NCBI GenBank assembly: GCA_946628045.1 | Contig: CAMOVZ010000007.1 | Location: 1-38,960, forward strand | Reading direction: 5' to 3' | DNA from: an uncultured Caryophanales bacterium | Lineage (GTDB): Bacteria > Bacillota_I > Bacilli_A > RF39 > UBA660 | Length of the DNA stretch: 38,960 nt | Shown here: piece after piece, positions 7,623 to 15,681 of the stretch | Numbering within the stretch: position 1 is the stretch's first letter | How the letters are laid out: each line of letters opens with the position of its first letter | The notes under the pieces: generated by a model | Database searches by the model: none | What the model was told of the DNA's origin: nothing | What the model saw: the letters and a program-made list of their open reading frames with translations, nothing else | Made by a program: the position numbers and the translations under genes

Positions 7623-8610
7623 CTAATATACTCTTAATATATTTACCACTTTCTGATAAATTATCATCTAAAATTACTTTATTATTTGGTTTTAATAAGG
7701 CAGATGACTCATCTTTATCTGCTAAAGACCAATTAATAAAACTTAAATTATTTTCTTTAATAAATTCCATCCATTTATTTGCTTCATCTAAATATACACC
7801 ACCATTACCTGATGCATCACTTACTCCAAATTCACTAATAAATACTGCTACATTATTATCTAGAGCTTTCTTTACTTTTTCTCTTAAGTAATCTTTATGA
7901 GTTCCACTATAGAAGTGAACTGCATACATTGTATTTTCATCTTCTATTTTATTACCTATTACATTATCAACATCTTGGCTCCATGTAGGTGTTCCTACTA
8001 TTATTATATTATTACTATTCTTTCTTATAGTTTTAATAACATCTTCGGCATAACTTTTTATATCATTCCAAGTAGTATTTCCATTTGGTTCATTACATAT
8101 TTCATATATTATATTAGGTGTATTTTTATATTTAGAAGATATTTTATCAAAAAACTCAATAGCTTCATTCTTATAATTATTTGGATTATTATCACTTAAT
8201 ATATGCCAATCTACTATTACATACATATCATTATCAATTACTAAATCTATATCTTTTATTAAATCATTATATATATCTTTATTATCTATATATCCACCTT
8301 CTTTAGTATACATAGCTAATCTAAAGACATTACTATTCCATGATTTCAATGTTTTAATATTTTCATCAGTTACTAAATAATTAAACCATTGAAGTCCATG
8401 AGAACTTATTCCTTTTAAAGTAATCTTTTCATTATATTGATTTACTATATTATTACCATCTAATTTTAAATTACCATTATAAGATACATAATTATTTTTT
8501 TCTATTACTTCTTGTTTTTCTTCTTTCATTTTATTTTCCTTTACTTTTTGTTTTGTACAAGCACATCCTAATAATAAAACTACTATTAATAATATTGTTA
8601 ATTTTTTCAT
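7609..8610 (-). CDS. Cell-anchored glycoside hydrolase family 5 (cellulase-like lipoprotein)
   Basis: The 333-residue secreted enzyme has an N-terminal lipoprotein signal (KK then hydrophobic 4-14) with lipobox LLGC, the lipidated cysteine being residue 16. A charged linker is followed by a GH5 domain at about 48-325. The acid/base glutamate is in ICNEPNG (E174), the nucleophile in FISEFGVSD (E260), with VDWHIL (133-138) and VHFYSGTH (231-238) also diagnostic. This looks like subfamily 2, endo-beta-1,4-glucanases; substrate is inferred. No carbohydrate-binding module is present. Its AAGGA site lies in the last codons of the upstream gene, one base before the ATG, so translation is coupled. 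Confidence 0.88.
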   Translation of the reverse strand: MKKLTILLIVVLLLGCACTKQKVKENKMKEEKQEVIEKNNYVSYNGNLKLDGNNIVNQYNEKITLKGISSHGLQWFNYLVTDENIKTLKSWNSNVFRLAMYTKEGGYIDNKDIYNDLIKDIDLVIDNDMYVIVDWHILSDNNPNNYKNEAIEFFDKISSKYKNTPNIIYEICNEPNGNTTWNDIKSYAEDVIKTIRKNSNNIIIVGTPTWSQDVDNVIGNKIEDENTMYAVHFYSGTHKDYLREKVKKALDNNVAVFISEFGVSDASGNGGVYLDEANKWMEFIKENNLSFINWSLADKDESSALLKPNNKVILDDNLSESGKYIKSILENTN

Positions 8611-8611
8611 A

Positions 8612-8953
8612 TTAATCCTTTCTAATAATTATATGTTCAAAGTATTGTTCTTGAAACTCAGTTAATGCGTTGATTGAGTCATCTGAATAGGATTTATTTT
8701 CAGGTACTATTATTAATTTATCATCATTATCATTAGTTCTATGAATAATAGCAATACATTTACCAGTATATTCTTCTACTGGTTCAAATACTCCTAATAA
8801 ATATGCATCTAATTCTTCACCATCACCACTAATAGTATTTGGAACATAACCATAATTTACTGGATAAATAAATCCATGTTTTGGGTGTTTACTACCAAAT
8901 GGTCTATCAATTTTTATATTTATTATTTTTCCTATATAATCTTTATTGTTCAT
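8612..8953 (-). CDS. Short inorganic pyrophosphatase-like protein
   Basis: 113 residues, against about 170 for ordinary family I pyrophosphatases. Matching blocks are GFIYPVNYGYVPNT and GDGEELDAYLLG, which correspond to the YPxNYGYIxxT..DGDPxD signature, then an acidic NDNDDKLIIVP and a final FEHI. The second aspartate-rich motif and KxE/R elements at the N-terminus are altered, so the substrate may not be pyrophosphate. AGGAG precedes the ATG. It is the first gene of a two-gene operon with the GH5 lipoprotein. The family resemblance is clear; activity is uncertain. Confidence 0.75.
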   Translation of the reverse strand: MNNKDYIGKIINIKIDRPFGSKHPKHGFIYPVNYGYVPNTISGDGEELDAYLLGVFEPVEEYTGKCIAIIHRTNDNDDKLIIVPENKSYSDDSINALTEFQEQYFEHIIIRKD

Positions 8954-9013
8954 AACATCAACTCCTTATTTATTATATCATATTTTTATTATATAATATT
9001 CTTGAGGTGTTTT

Positions 9014-9427
9014 ATGAAATATTCTGTTAAAAATACAATTAATTATAAAGATTTTTGTGATATTAGGAAATCAATTAATTGGAATGAATTAAATCCTCTT
9101 CAAGTAAAAAGAGCTATAGAAAAATCTATGTTTAATGTATCAGTATTTGATAATGATTTATGTGTTGGAGTTGGAAGAATTGTTGGAGATGGAGTATTAA
9201 AAGGTGTATTAACAGATATTATGGTTAGAGATAATTATCAAGGTATGGGTATTGGTAAAATAATAGTTACTACATTGATTAAGAACTTAGAAGACTCTAT
9301 CAATGATGGTGAATCATTTCAATTAGAAGCTACTCCTACTTTTAATAATAGAGATTTCTATATAAAATGTGGAATGAAGTATAAACCTGAAAATCAAGAT
9401 GGTGTATATTTATGGATTAGAAAATAA
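9014..9427 (+). CDS. GNAT family N-acetyltransferase
   Basis: 137 residues from ATG 9014, chosen for GAGGTG 5 nt upstream; the open frame extends much further upstream without a ribosome site. Conserved GNAT features are VGVGRIVGDG (strand 2-3), LTDIMVRDNYQGMGIGK (strand 4 and the acetyl-CoA pyrophosphate loop, Q/RxxGxG), and the C-terminal NNRDFYIKCGMKY motif. It resembles small Firmicute acetyltransferases of the YitI/YjdJ kind. The acceptor is unknown. Divergent from the pyrophosphatase-like operon and followed by its own terminator. Confidence 0.85.
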   Translation: MKYSVKNTINYKDFCDIRKSINWNELNPLQVKRAIEKSMFNVSVFDNDLCVGVGRIVGDGVLKGVLTDIMVRDNYQGMGIGKIIVTTLIKNLEDSINDGESFQLEATPTFNNRDFYIKCGMKYKPENQDGVYLWIRK

Positions 9428-9448
9428 AAGACTTTTAGTCTTTTTTTT
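9426..9448 (+). terminator. Terminator of the GNAT gene
   Basis: AAAAGACT-TTT-AGTCTTTT followed by more T, directly after the stop codon. Confidence 0.85.
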
Positions 9449-9449
9449 A

Positions 9450-9477
9450 TTTACTTTTTAAATTTATATACTATAAT
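9450..9477 (+). promoter_or_regulatory. Promoter of the acyltransferase gene
   Basis: TTTACT (9450-9455), 16 nt, TATAAT (9472-9477). Because the -10 ends 1 nt before the first in-frame ATG (9479), that ATG cannot be the main start; the next ATG at 9497 is used instead. Confidence 0.6.
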
Positions 9478-9496
9478 TATGGTAGTGGTGAATAGT

Positions 9497-11686
9497 ATGG
9501 AGAATAAGAAATATTATAAAGTTTTAGATATTATTAGAATACTTTCTTGTATAGCTGTATTTTTATATCATTTAAATATATTAAAAGGTGGTTATTTGGC
9601 TGTATGTATATTCTTTGTATTAAGTGGATATCTTGCTTGTAATTCAGCTTTTAGAAAAGAAAAATTTTCTTTTAAAGATTATTATCTTAATAGATTAAAA
9701 CATATATATTTACCTTTATTATTTGTGGTATTCTTATCTATACTAGTTATTTCTTTTATACCTAATATTAATTGGTTAACTTTAAAACCAGAAACTTATT
9801 CAGTATTAGGTGGATATAATAATTATTGGCAAATAAATGCTAATATGGATTATTTTGCTAGACATATAAGTTCTCCATTTATGCATTTTTGGTATATAGC
9901 TATATTATTACAGTTTGAACTTATATTTCCATTTATATTTATTTTATTAAAGAAACTAGGTAATAAACATAAATCTATTCCTGTAGTTATTCTTATATTA
10001 TTAAGTTTTATAAGTATGGGATGGTTCTATTATAGTAGTATTAAAGATCCTAATATTATGAATGTTTATTATAATAGTTTGACTAGAGTATTTTCATTAA
10101 TATTTGGAATGTGTTTAGGATTTAGTCTACATTATTATAATGTTTATATTCCTATTAAAAATAAAAATATAAATAAAATTACTTTTTGTATATATTTAGT
10201 ATTATTAATTATGCTTTGTATATTTATAGATTCTAAATCAGTATTATTCCCATATGCAATGATTTTAACTACTCTTATTACTTGTAGGTTAATTGATTAT
10301 TCTACTTTATTTGATGGTAATTATAAAGTAATTAAATACCTAGCTAATATTAGTTATGAAGTATATTTAATACAATATCCAGTTATATTTATATTCCAAT
10401 ATATTACTTTAAAAAATTATATTTCATTACCATTAATATTTATAACTACATTTATATTATCAATAATACTTCATACTGCTTTAGATTTAAAAAAGAAAAA
10501 TATATTTAAAATACTTTTATTAATTATAATCACTGGTTTTAGTATATTTGGATTATATAAATTTATAATTACAGAAGATCATACTAAAGAAATGAATGAA
10601 TTAAAAGAACAATTAGGTTCTAATGAAGAAGAAATGAAATTAAAACAAAAAGAATATCAAGAAAAGTTAAAAAAAGAAAATGAAGAGTTTCAAAAACAAT
10701 TAGAAGAATTAGAAAATGGTTCTAATAATTTAGAAAGTGTTGTTTATAACTTACCTATTGTTGGAGTTGGGGATTCTGTTATGTTGGGAGCTGTTCCTAG
10801 ACTTTATAAAACTTTTAGTAATGGATATTTTGATGCTAAAGTAAGTAGAACTGATTATGAAGCTACTGCTATATTAAGAGATTTAGCTAATAGAGGTATG
10901 TTATCTGATACTGTTGTTATTCATTTGGGTACTAATGGTACTTGTGGTAATAAATGTAGAGATCAAATGTTAGATGTAATTGGTGATAGAAAAGTATTTT
11001 GGTTAACTGTTTCTAATGATTATGATGTTCATGTTAATAATAGATTAAAAGAATATGTTAATAATCATCCTAATTCATATATAGTTGATTGGGAAGAAGC
11101 TGGTAAGGGACACCCTGAATACTTTGCTAGTGATAAAATACATTTAAATTCTAGTGGAATTACTGCTTATTGTGAAGCTATATATAATAAAATATATGAA
11201 GTATATAAAGAAGAATATGAAAAGAAAAAACAAGATATGATTAATAATCATAATAATGAGTTAAAGAATAAAATTACTTTCTATGGAAATGATTTATTAA
11301 TAAATGGATTTAAATATATAGAAAAAGATTTTAATGATGAAGATTTTGTTATGGACAAGGATTTTAATTATAAGAAATTAGTTAAAAGTATTAAAGATAA
11401 GAAACCTAATTATAATATAGTATTTGTATTTGATAGTTCTTTTAGATTAAGTAATGATCAATATAAAAATCTTATTAATATTCTTAAAGATAATAAAATA
11501 TATATAGTTAAAATAAATAATGATAATGTTAAATTGGATTATGATAATGTTACTGTTATAGATTTTAATAAAGAGATTAGTAAACACCCTGAATATATGA
11601 TGGTTGATAATATTCATTTATCTTCTAAGGGAAATGAAAGACTTAACGAATTATTAAAAGAAAACATAAAAAAAGAGATTAATTAA
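9497..11686 (+). CDS. OatA-like acyltransferase with two SGNH domains
   Basis: About 729 residues. The N-terminal 1-360 is an acyltransferase-3 domain with about ten membrane segments (IIRILSCIAVFLYHLN holds the catalytic His; FFVLSGY follows). A Lys/Glu coiled coil (about 368-408) leads to an extracytoplasmic SGNH esterase-fold domain with GVGDSVMLG (Ser427), HLGTNGT and DKIHL (Asp546, His549). This is the architecture of peptidoglycan or cell-wall polysaccharide O-acetyltransferases. A second, shorter SGNH-like domain (about 590-725) follows. In it the nucleophile block reads YGNDLLING (Asp in place of Ser), while DNIHLSSKGNERL keeps Asp704 and His707. Two disulphide-type cysteines, CGNKC, sit in the first domain. 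It ends in a palindromic terminator. Confidence 0.88.
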   Translation: MENKKYYKVLDIIRILSCIAVFLYHLNILKGGYLAVCIFFVLSGYLACNSAFRKEKFSFKDYYLNRLKHIYLPLLFVVFLSILVISFIPNINWLTLKPETYSVLGGYNNYWQINANMDYFARHISSPFMHFWYIAILLQFELIFPFIFILLKKLGNKHKSIPVVILILLSFISMGWFYYSSIKDPNIMNVYYNSLTRVFSLIFGMCLGFSLHYYNVYIPIKNKNINKITFCIYLVLLIMLCIFIDSKSVLFPYAMILTTLITCRLIDYSTLFDGNYKVIKYLANISYEVYLIQYPVIFIFQYITLKNYISLPLIFITTFILSIILHTALDLKKKNIFKILLLIIITGFSIFGLYKFIITEDHTKEMNELKEQLGSNEEEMKLKQKEYQEKLKKENEEFQKQLEELENGSNNLESVVYNLPIVGVGDSVMLGAVPRLYKTFSNGYFDAKVSRTDYEATAILRDLANRGMLSDTVVIHLGTNGTCGNKCRDQMLDVIGDRKVFWLTVSNDYDVHVNNRLKEYVNNHPNSYIVDWEEAGKGHPEYFASDKIHLNSSGITAYCEAIYNKIYEVYKEEYEKKKQDMINNHNNELKNKITFYGNDLLINGFKYIEKDFNDEDFVMDKDFNYKKLVKSIKDKKPNYNIVFVFDSSFRLSNDQYKNLINILKDNKIYIVKINNDNVKLDYDNVTVIDFNKEISKHPEYMMVDNIHLSSKGNERLNELLKENIKKEIN

Positions 11687-11696
11687 TCTCTTTTTT
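11669..11696. terminator. Bidirectional terminator
   Basis: A perfect 28-bp palindrome (14-bp arm AAAAAAGAGATTAA) with poly-A on the left and poly-T on the right, between convergent genes. It contains the acyltransferase stop codon. Confidence 0.88.
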
Positions 11697-11697
11697 A

Positions 11698-12519
11698 TTA
11701 TAAACGAGAATCTGCTTTTCCTCTCATCTTAGTAATAGCTTTTTTAAATTGTTGTTGAACTGCTTGATGGCTTATTCCATAGATCTCAGCTATTTCTTGT
11801 TGTGTATGAGCTATACCATCTTTAAATCCACAATAATAGTCCATTACTTCTTTTTCATAATCAGTTAGACCACTATATAATAAATCTTTATATTTTTTAA
11901 TAAATGCAGTTCTATCAAAGTCACTACCATCATCATATGGTACATATTCTGCTTCTTCTATTACTTTAAATTCTATTTCATTATTATCTATTTCTATTTC
12001 ATATAAACTTGTTGATAATAATCTTCTTTTTACTTCAGGGATAGTTCCAGGTCTTATAAGTTCTTTTTGTAGCATTATATCTAATACATAATCAATAATA
12101 TCTTCATTATATATTTTAGATTCATCAAACATAGATATAGCGATAGAACGATATTTTTTTATTGCTTCTCCATAATATTTATTTCCATCTCCATACCATT
12201 CATTAACTTTACCTGATATTTCGTTTTTAATACTCTCAGTGGCATACGTTGAGAATAAAACATCTTTATTAGGAACATATTTATCAATAGCGTTTATTAA
12301 AGCTAAAGTTCCTTCAGCTATTAAATCTCCTAATGACATTTTAGTTGGATATTCATATACTTTAGCTATATTTAATACTAGTAATAAGTTATTATTTACT
12401 ATTCTATTTCTCAAATCAATATCTTTTGTTTTTCTATATTCAAGTATATTTTTTTCATTATCAAAATTTTCTTCAATATAAAATTTAATATCTTGTGTTG
12501 GATATTTAACAAAACTCAT
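11698..12519 (-). CDS. Sigma-70 family RNA polymerase sigma factor
   Basis: About 273 residues. Region 2 (about 34-102) is clear: RNRIVNNNLLLVLNIAK, then SLGDLIAEGTLALINAIDKY and FSTYATESIKNEI, the core-binding and -10 recognition helices. Region 4 (about 215-268) has LTDYEKEVMDYY and a helix-turn-helix TQQEIAEIYGISHQAVQQQ. The middle (110-210) is acidic and does not match a standard region 3, and region 1.1 is absent, so this is an alternative rather than the housekeeping sigma. I chose ATG 12519, with GGGG upstream, over a TTG six codons earlier. No anti-sigma factor is adjacent. Its regulon is unknown. Confidence 0.85.
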   Translation of the reverse strand: MSFVKYPTQDIKFYIEENFDNEKNILEYRKTKDIDLRNRIVNNNLLLVLNIAKVYEYPTKMSLGDLIAEGTLALINAIDKYVPNKDVLFSTYATESIKNEISGKVNEWYGDGNKYYGEAIKKYRSIAISMFDESKIYNEDIIDYVLDIMLQKELIRPGTIPEVKRRLLSTSLYEIEIDNNEIEFKVIEEAEYVPYDDGSDFDRTAFIKKYKDLLYSGLTDYEKEVMDYYCGFKDGIAHTQQEIAEIYGISHQAVQQQFKKAITKMRGKADSRL

Positions 12520-12545
12520 ACTTTCAACCCCAATCAATGTTGCAT

Positions 12546-12574
12546 ATTATATCAAATTTTTTCTTTTTTGTCAA
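12546..12574 (-). promoter_or_regulatory. Consensus promoter of the sigma factor gene
   Basis: Minus strand TTGACA (12574-12569), 17 nt, TATAAT (12551-12546), with TGA before the -10. A perfect SigA-type promoter, so this sigma gene should be strongly transcribed by the housekeeping polymerase. Confidence 0.88.
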
Positions 12575-12599
12575 AGTATGGCTTTATAATTACAATTAA

Positions 12600-12627
12600 A
12601 AATCTACACATTATGTTGTGTAGATTT
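12600..12627 (-). terminator. Terminator of the zinc-ribbon protein gene
   Basis: Stem AATCTACACA/TGTGTAGATT followed by T on the minus strand, just after the 12638 stop. Confidence 0.75.
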
Positions 12628-12637
12628 ATTTATTCAT

Positions 12638-13444
12638 TTATTTTTTAATATTTAGGTATACTGTTTTTTCTTCACTGTGGTTGTCAAATTCAATTTTATA
12701 TTTTCCATCACCATCATATAGTAAATAGATATATTTAACTTGTGATTCATTAGGATCTAAGTATCCATAGTCTAATGCATCAGATGAGAAGTATGAACCT
12801 AATTTAGGTAATGATGTACCAGTTGGTCCATAATAACTATGATAGAACATATTTAAGTGATTATTAGTAGTTCCAATATTTTTTAATGTTACAGGAACTT
12901 TAACAATATCTTTTCCATTGTATTGAGAATAACTATTATCTATTGTTGTGAAACTATAAGTGTTTCCAATAGTTATTTCAAAATCTCCAAATGTGAATGT
13001 ATTTCCTTTTACAGTACTAGGTGTAGATGGAGTAGATGGAGTTGATGGTGTAACATATGTTGGTTCTATATCTAATTCTTCTACTAGTGCTGAATAATAT
13101 CCTAATCCAAATAATAATACTAATCCAATTACTACAAATCCTAAAGCAATTGCATTTGTAATTATACCTGCAGTTTTCTTTCCACTTTTCTTAGCACAAA
13201 TACCTAAAATTAAACCAACGATTGATGTGATAGGTGCAACACAACCTATTACTAAACTTATAATACCTAAAATTAATGATGCAGTTCCTTTTCCATCTCC
13301 TGTACTTTCAGTAGTTGATACTGATGTATTACTACTTTGAGTATAAGTTAATTTGTCATCTTTTACTTCTTGAACTTCTGTTCCACAATTTGTACAGAAC
13401 TTAGTTCCATCTTTTACTTCTTTTCCACATTTAACACAAACCAT
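12638..13444 (-). CDS. Zinc-ribbon, DUF4190-type membrane protein with DUF4352-like domain
   Basis: About 268 residues. The N-terminal zinc ribbon is CVKCGKEV...FCTNCG. A Ser/Thr linker leads to two membrane segments (about 55-82 and 92-118) of the DUF4190 type, then a TPS repeat stalk (four copies) and an extracytoplasmic beta domain. That domain resembles DUF4352 (FGDFEITIGNTYSF, then DIVKVPVTLKNIG). ATG 13444 is taken as the start because GGGAG lies 7 nt upstream; the ATG two codons earlier is too close to it. Second zinc-ribbon gene in a row. Function unknown; the surface domain may bind a ligand or partner. Confidence 0.75.
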   Translation of the reverse strand: MVCVKCGKEVKDGTKFCTNCGTEVQEVKDDKLTYTQSSNTSVSTTESTGDGKGTASLILGIISLVIGCVAPITSIVGLILGICAKKSGKKTAGIITNAIALGFVVIGLVLLFGLGYYSALVEELDIEPTYVTPSTPSTPSTPSTVKGNTFTFGDFEITIGNTYSFTTIDNSYSQYNGKDIVKVPVTLKNIGTTNNHLNMFYHSYYGPTGTSLPKLGSYFSSDALDYGYLDPNESQVKYIYLLYDGDGKYKIEFDNHSEEKTVYLNIKK

Positions 13445-13461
13445 ATTCATTCTCCCTTCTA

Positions 13462-14406
13462 TTATTTATTTATACTAAATGTATCTGGTATTTTAAAATT
13501 ATCATTTGTATTGTCTGGTCCTTCAATAGCTACATAATGAAGTTTACCATCATCTGCTTTAAATAAATAAGCATCTAAATATGTACCATCTGCATATTTA
13601 GCATTTACTACATATCCATAATATTTAGCAATCTTTGTATATTTATAAGTTGCTGTTTCTCCTTCTGATGTAATGTGATTTTTAATATTCATTGCTGCTT
13701 GAAGAGGAGTAATATCTTCTTCATAAGTTTGAAGAGTAACAATATATCCTAAATCACCAATATCAGAATATTGGAAAGTATCATTTCCATCAACATCTAC
13801 AAATTTATGCCAATTAGATGGAACTTTTACATATCCGAAATGATCATCTCCTATAACTATAGTATCTTCATCCTCTTCCTCATCTTCGTCATCATTGTCT
13901 TCTATAGTATATGTATTGTCATTTTCTTTTTCTATTTCTTCTTCAACTATATCGAAGAATCTAGAAACATCACCGCTTCTATTAACTTCTTCAATTGCAG
14001 TAGTTATAACTGCACTAAACCAAAAGGCGATAATTGCTATTATTATTGAAAATGCTAATGCAATAGCATTAATAACGATACCTGCTGTTCTTTTTCCACT
14101 TCTTTCTTTAGAAACTATACCTAAAATCAATCCTACAATTGATAAAGGTAGTGCTAAGCAAAACACTATTAAACTACAAATACCTAATACTAATGATGCT
14201 GTAGCTTTTCCATCAGTAGTTTTTACTGGTGTTACTGTAGTTTTTACTGGTGTTACTGTAGTTTTTACTGGTTCAGGCTTTACTTCTACTTTTTCTAATT
14301 TTACTTCTTCTTTCTTAGTTGCTTTCTTTTCTTTTAATTCAGCTCCGCATGATGCACAAAATTTACTTTCTTCTTTATTGTCATGTCCACAATAATTACA
14401 CTTCAT
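13462..14406 (-). CDS. Zinc-ribbon, DUF4190-type membrane protein with acidic stalk
   Basis: The 314-residue protein has CNYCGHDN...FCASCG, a Lys/Glu linker with three TTVTPVK repeats (about 49-64), two membrane helices (about 68-95 and 105-135), a strongly acidic stretch (DDEDEEEDEDT, about 172-182), and an extracytoplasmic domain (about 185-314). That last domain contains FGYVKVPSNWHKF and looks like a secreted lipoprotein-type stress domain. It shares its zinc ribbon and membrane core with the 12638 and 15158 genes, so the three look like duplicates with different surface domains. AGGAG precedes the ATG. Function unknown. Confidence 0.75.
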   Translation of the reverse strand: MKCNYCGHDNKEESKFCASCGAELKEKKATKKEEVKLEKVEVKPEPVKTTVTPVKTTVTPVKTTDGKATASLVLGICSLIVFCLALPLSIVGLILGIVSKERSGKRTAGIVINAIALAFSIIIAIIAFWFSAVITTAIEEVNRSGDVSRFFDIVEEEIEKENDNTYTIEDNDDEDEEEDEDTIVIGDDHFGYVKVPSNWHKFVDVDGNDTFQYSDIGDLGYIVTLQTYEEDITPLQAAMNIKNHITSEGETATYKYTKIAKYYGYVVNAKYADGTYLDAYLFKADDGKLHYVAIEGPDNTNDNFKIPDTFSINK

Positions 14407-14458
14407 ATATACACTCCTTTTTAATTTATATACCTATGATAACACAAAAAAATAAAAA

Positions 14459-14484
14459 TAAAAAGACTTAGATTAAGTCTTTTT
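14459..14484 (-). terminator. Terminator of the Lgt-like gene
   Basis: AAAAGACTTA-loop-TAAGTCTTTT, T-rich on the minus strand, overlapping the stop codon. The same stem recurs at 15657. Confidence 0.8.
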
Positions 14485-15156
14485 CAATTTCTTTCTTATT
14501 ATAATTATTAATATTAAAACCATTATTATGATAATACTAAATATTTGATTAGTAGTTATCAATTTATTTATATGATCATATCTTAGAAAATCTAATAAGA
14601 ATTTTAATATAGCTGATATAAAGATAGTTATATATATAATATTCTTATTATTTTTTAATTTATTTAATATTATAAATAAAATAATAAATGATATTGCTTC
14701 TACTATTTGTATAGGAAATAGTCCTATATTTAATCCATCTTTATATACTACATTAAATAATCCATTATAAGGTATTCCATAGCAACATCCAGCAATGAAA
14801 CAAGCTATTTTACCTATACCATATGTTAGTGGTAGAGATATAATTGTATATTTCATTAATTTTTTATTTGTTGGAATAATAAATTCAAATACTATACTAG
14901 CAAGTACTACTCCTAATAATCCACCATAACTAGATAATCCTGAATTTATAATATTATATTTAAATCCAGAATCTATTATTGTATATATTTTTCCAAATAC
15001 TAATGCAAATAATGCATATAAAAGAATATAATAGTAAATATTCTTACTTTTTATATTCTCTTTTCTTAACATTATAAATATATATAATAAACTAATTATC
15101 AATGATGTTACTATAATGATTCCATAAAATGGAAATGTTTGTTTACCTATTATCAT
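14473..15156 (-). CDS. Lgt-like prolipoprotein diacylglyceryl transferase paralogue
   Basis: 227 residues, seven predicted membrane helices. It matches the Lgt fold: SSYGGLLG (the YGG signature region) at about 74-82, GIGKIACFIAGCCYGIP in the place of the Lgt signature GRxGNFxNxE, and a FPIQIVEAI segment typical of the helix after it. The GCCYG version is found in Lgt-related paralogues, where the canonical Asn/Glu are replaced, so true lipoprotein diacylglyceryl transfer is not assured. It begins one base after the stop of the 15158 zinc-ribbon gene without its own strong ribosome site, indicating translational coupling. Confidence 0.75.
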   Translation of the reverse strand: MIIGKQTFPFYGIIIVTSLIISLLYIFIMLRKENIKSKNIYYYILLYALFALVFGKIYTIIDSGFKYNIINSGLSSYGGLLGVVLASIVFEFIIPTNKKLMKYTIISLPLTYGIGKIACFIAGCCYGIPYNGLFNVVYKDGLNIGLFPIQIVEAISFIILFIILNKLKNNKNIIYITIFISAILKFLLDFLRYDHINKLITTNQIFSIIIIMVLILIIIIRKKLKKT

Positions 15157-15157
15157 A

Positions 15158-15613
15158 TTAATAATTAGAGCATGATGCTATAGCACCAGCGCAAGCAAAT
15201 ATTATTACGATCAATGTAATTAAGCTCATAGCAAATAATACTATATAGATCCACATTACTACTTTAGCATAAGTACTTTTTGGGCATTTAACACGCGCTA
15301 CAATCATTAATACATATGCAGCAAGAGTTGCTAAACTTGATAAAATAGATATTATTGAACCAAAAAAGCCAGATAAAGTTGATGTAGCATCACTAGTTGA
15401 AAATCCATATGCAATACCATACATTATAACTGATAATATAGGAAAACCAAAATATAATCCTAGTGATATAGAACATAATATGTTAGCTAATCGATTATTA
15501 TCTTTTTCCTCTTTTACTATTGGTTTTTCAATAGCTACTTCTTGTAATTGGCCACATGATGAACAAAATTTTGAATCTTTTGGAACTTCTTTTCCACAAT
15601 TTCTACAAAACAT
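15158..15613 (-). CDS. Zinc-ribbon membrane protein (151 aa)
   Basis: Starts MFCRNCGKEVPKDSKFCSSCG, a four-cysteine zinc ribbon, then a short charged linker and three to four membrane helices (about 42-70, 80-110, 120-148). It is shorter than its relatives at 12638 and 13462, without an extracytoplasmic domain, and ends in cysteines. AGGAG upstream of the ATG. It is followed at once by the Lgt-like gene. Such proteins are common in gut Firmicutes but their function is not known. Confidence 0.75.
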   Translation of the reverse strand: MFCRNCGKEVPKDSKFCSSCGQLQEVAIEKPIVKEEKDNNRLANILCSISLGLYFGFPILSVIMYGIAYGFSTSDATSTLSGFFGSIISILSSLATLAAYVLMIVARVKCPKSTYAKVVMWIYIVLFAMSLITLIVIIFACAGAIASCSNY

Positions 15614-15656
15614 ACATACACTCCTTTATTAAATAATAACATATAAAATAAAAAAT

Positions 15657-15681
15657 AAAAAGACTTAAGCTAAGTCTTTTT
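15657..15681 (-). terminator. Terminator of the 15665 membrane-protein gene
   Basis: AAAAGACTTA-AGC-TAAGTCTTTT, T-rich on the minus strand, overlapping the stop codon. Almost identical to the terminator at 14459. Confidence 0.8.

Noticed and set aside
13895..14395. Plus-strand open frame of 166 codons antisense to the 13462 gene
   Set aside because: It is the mirror of a real zinc-ribbon membrane gene; no ribosome site, and its Ser/Phe-rich composition follows from the opposite strand.
14459..15681. Near-identical AAAAGACTTA terminators at 14459 and 15657 as possible mobile-element ends
   Set aside because: The stem similarity is short, similar stems also occur at 9426 and 20450, and no transposase or target duplication is present; recurring terminator sequence is the simpler reading.
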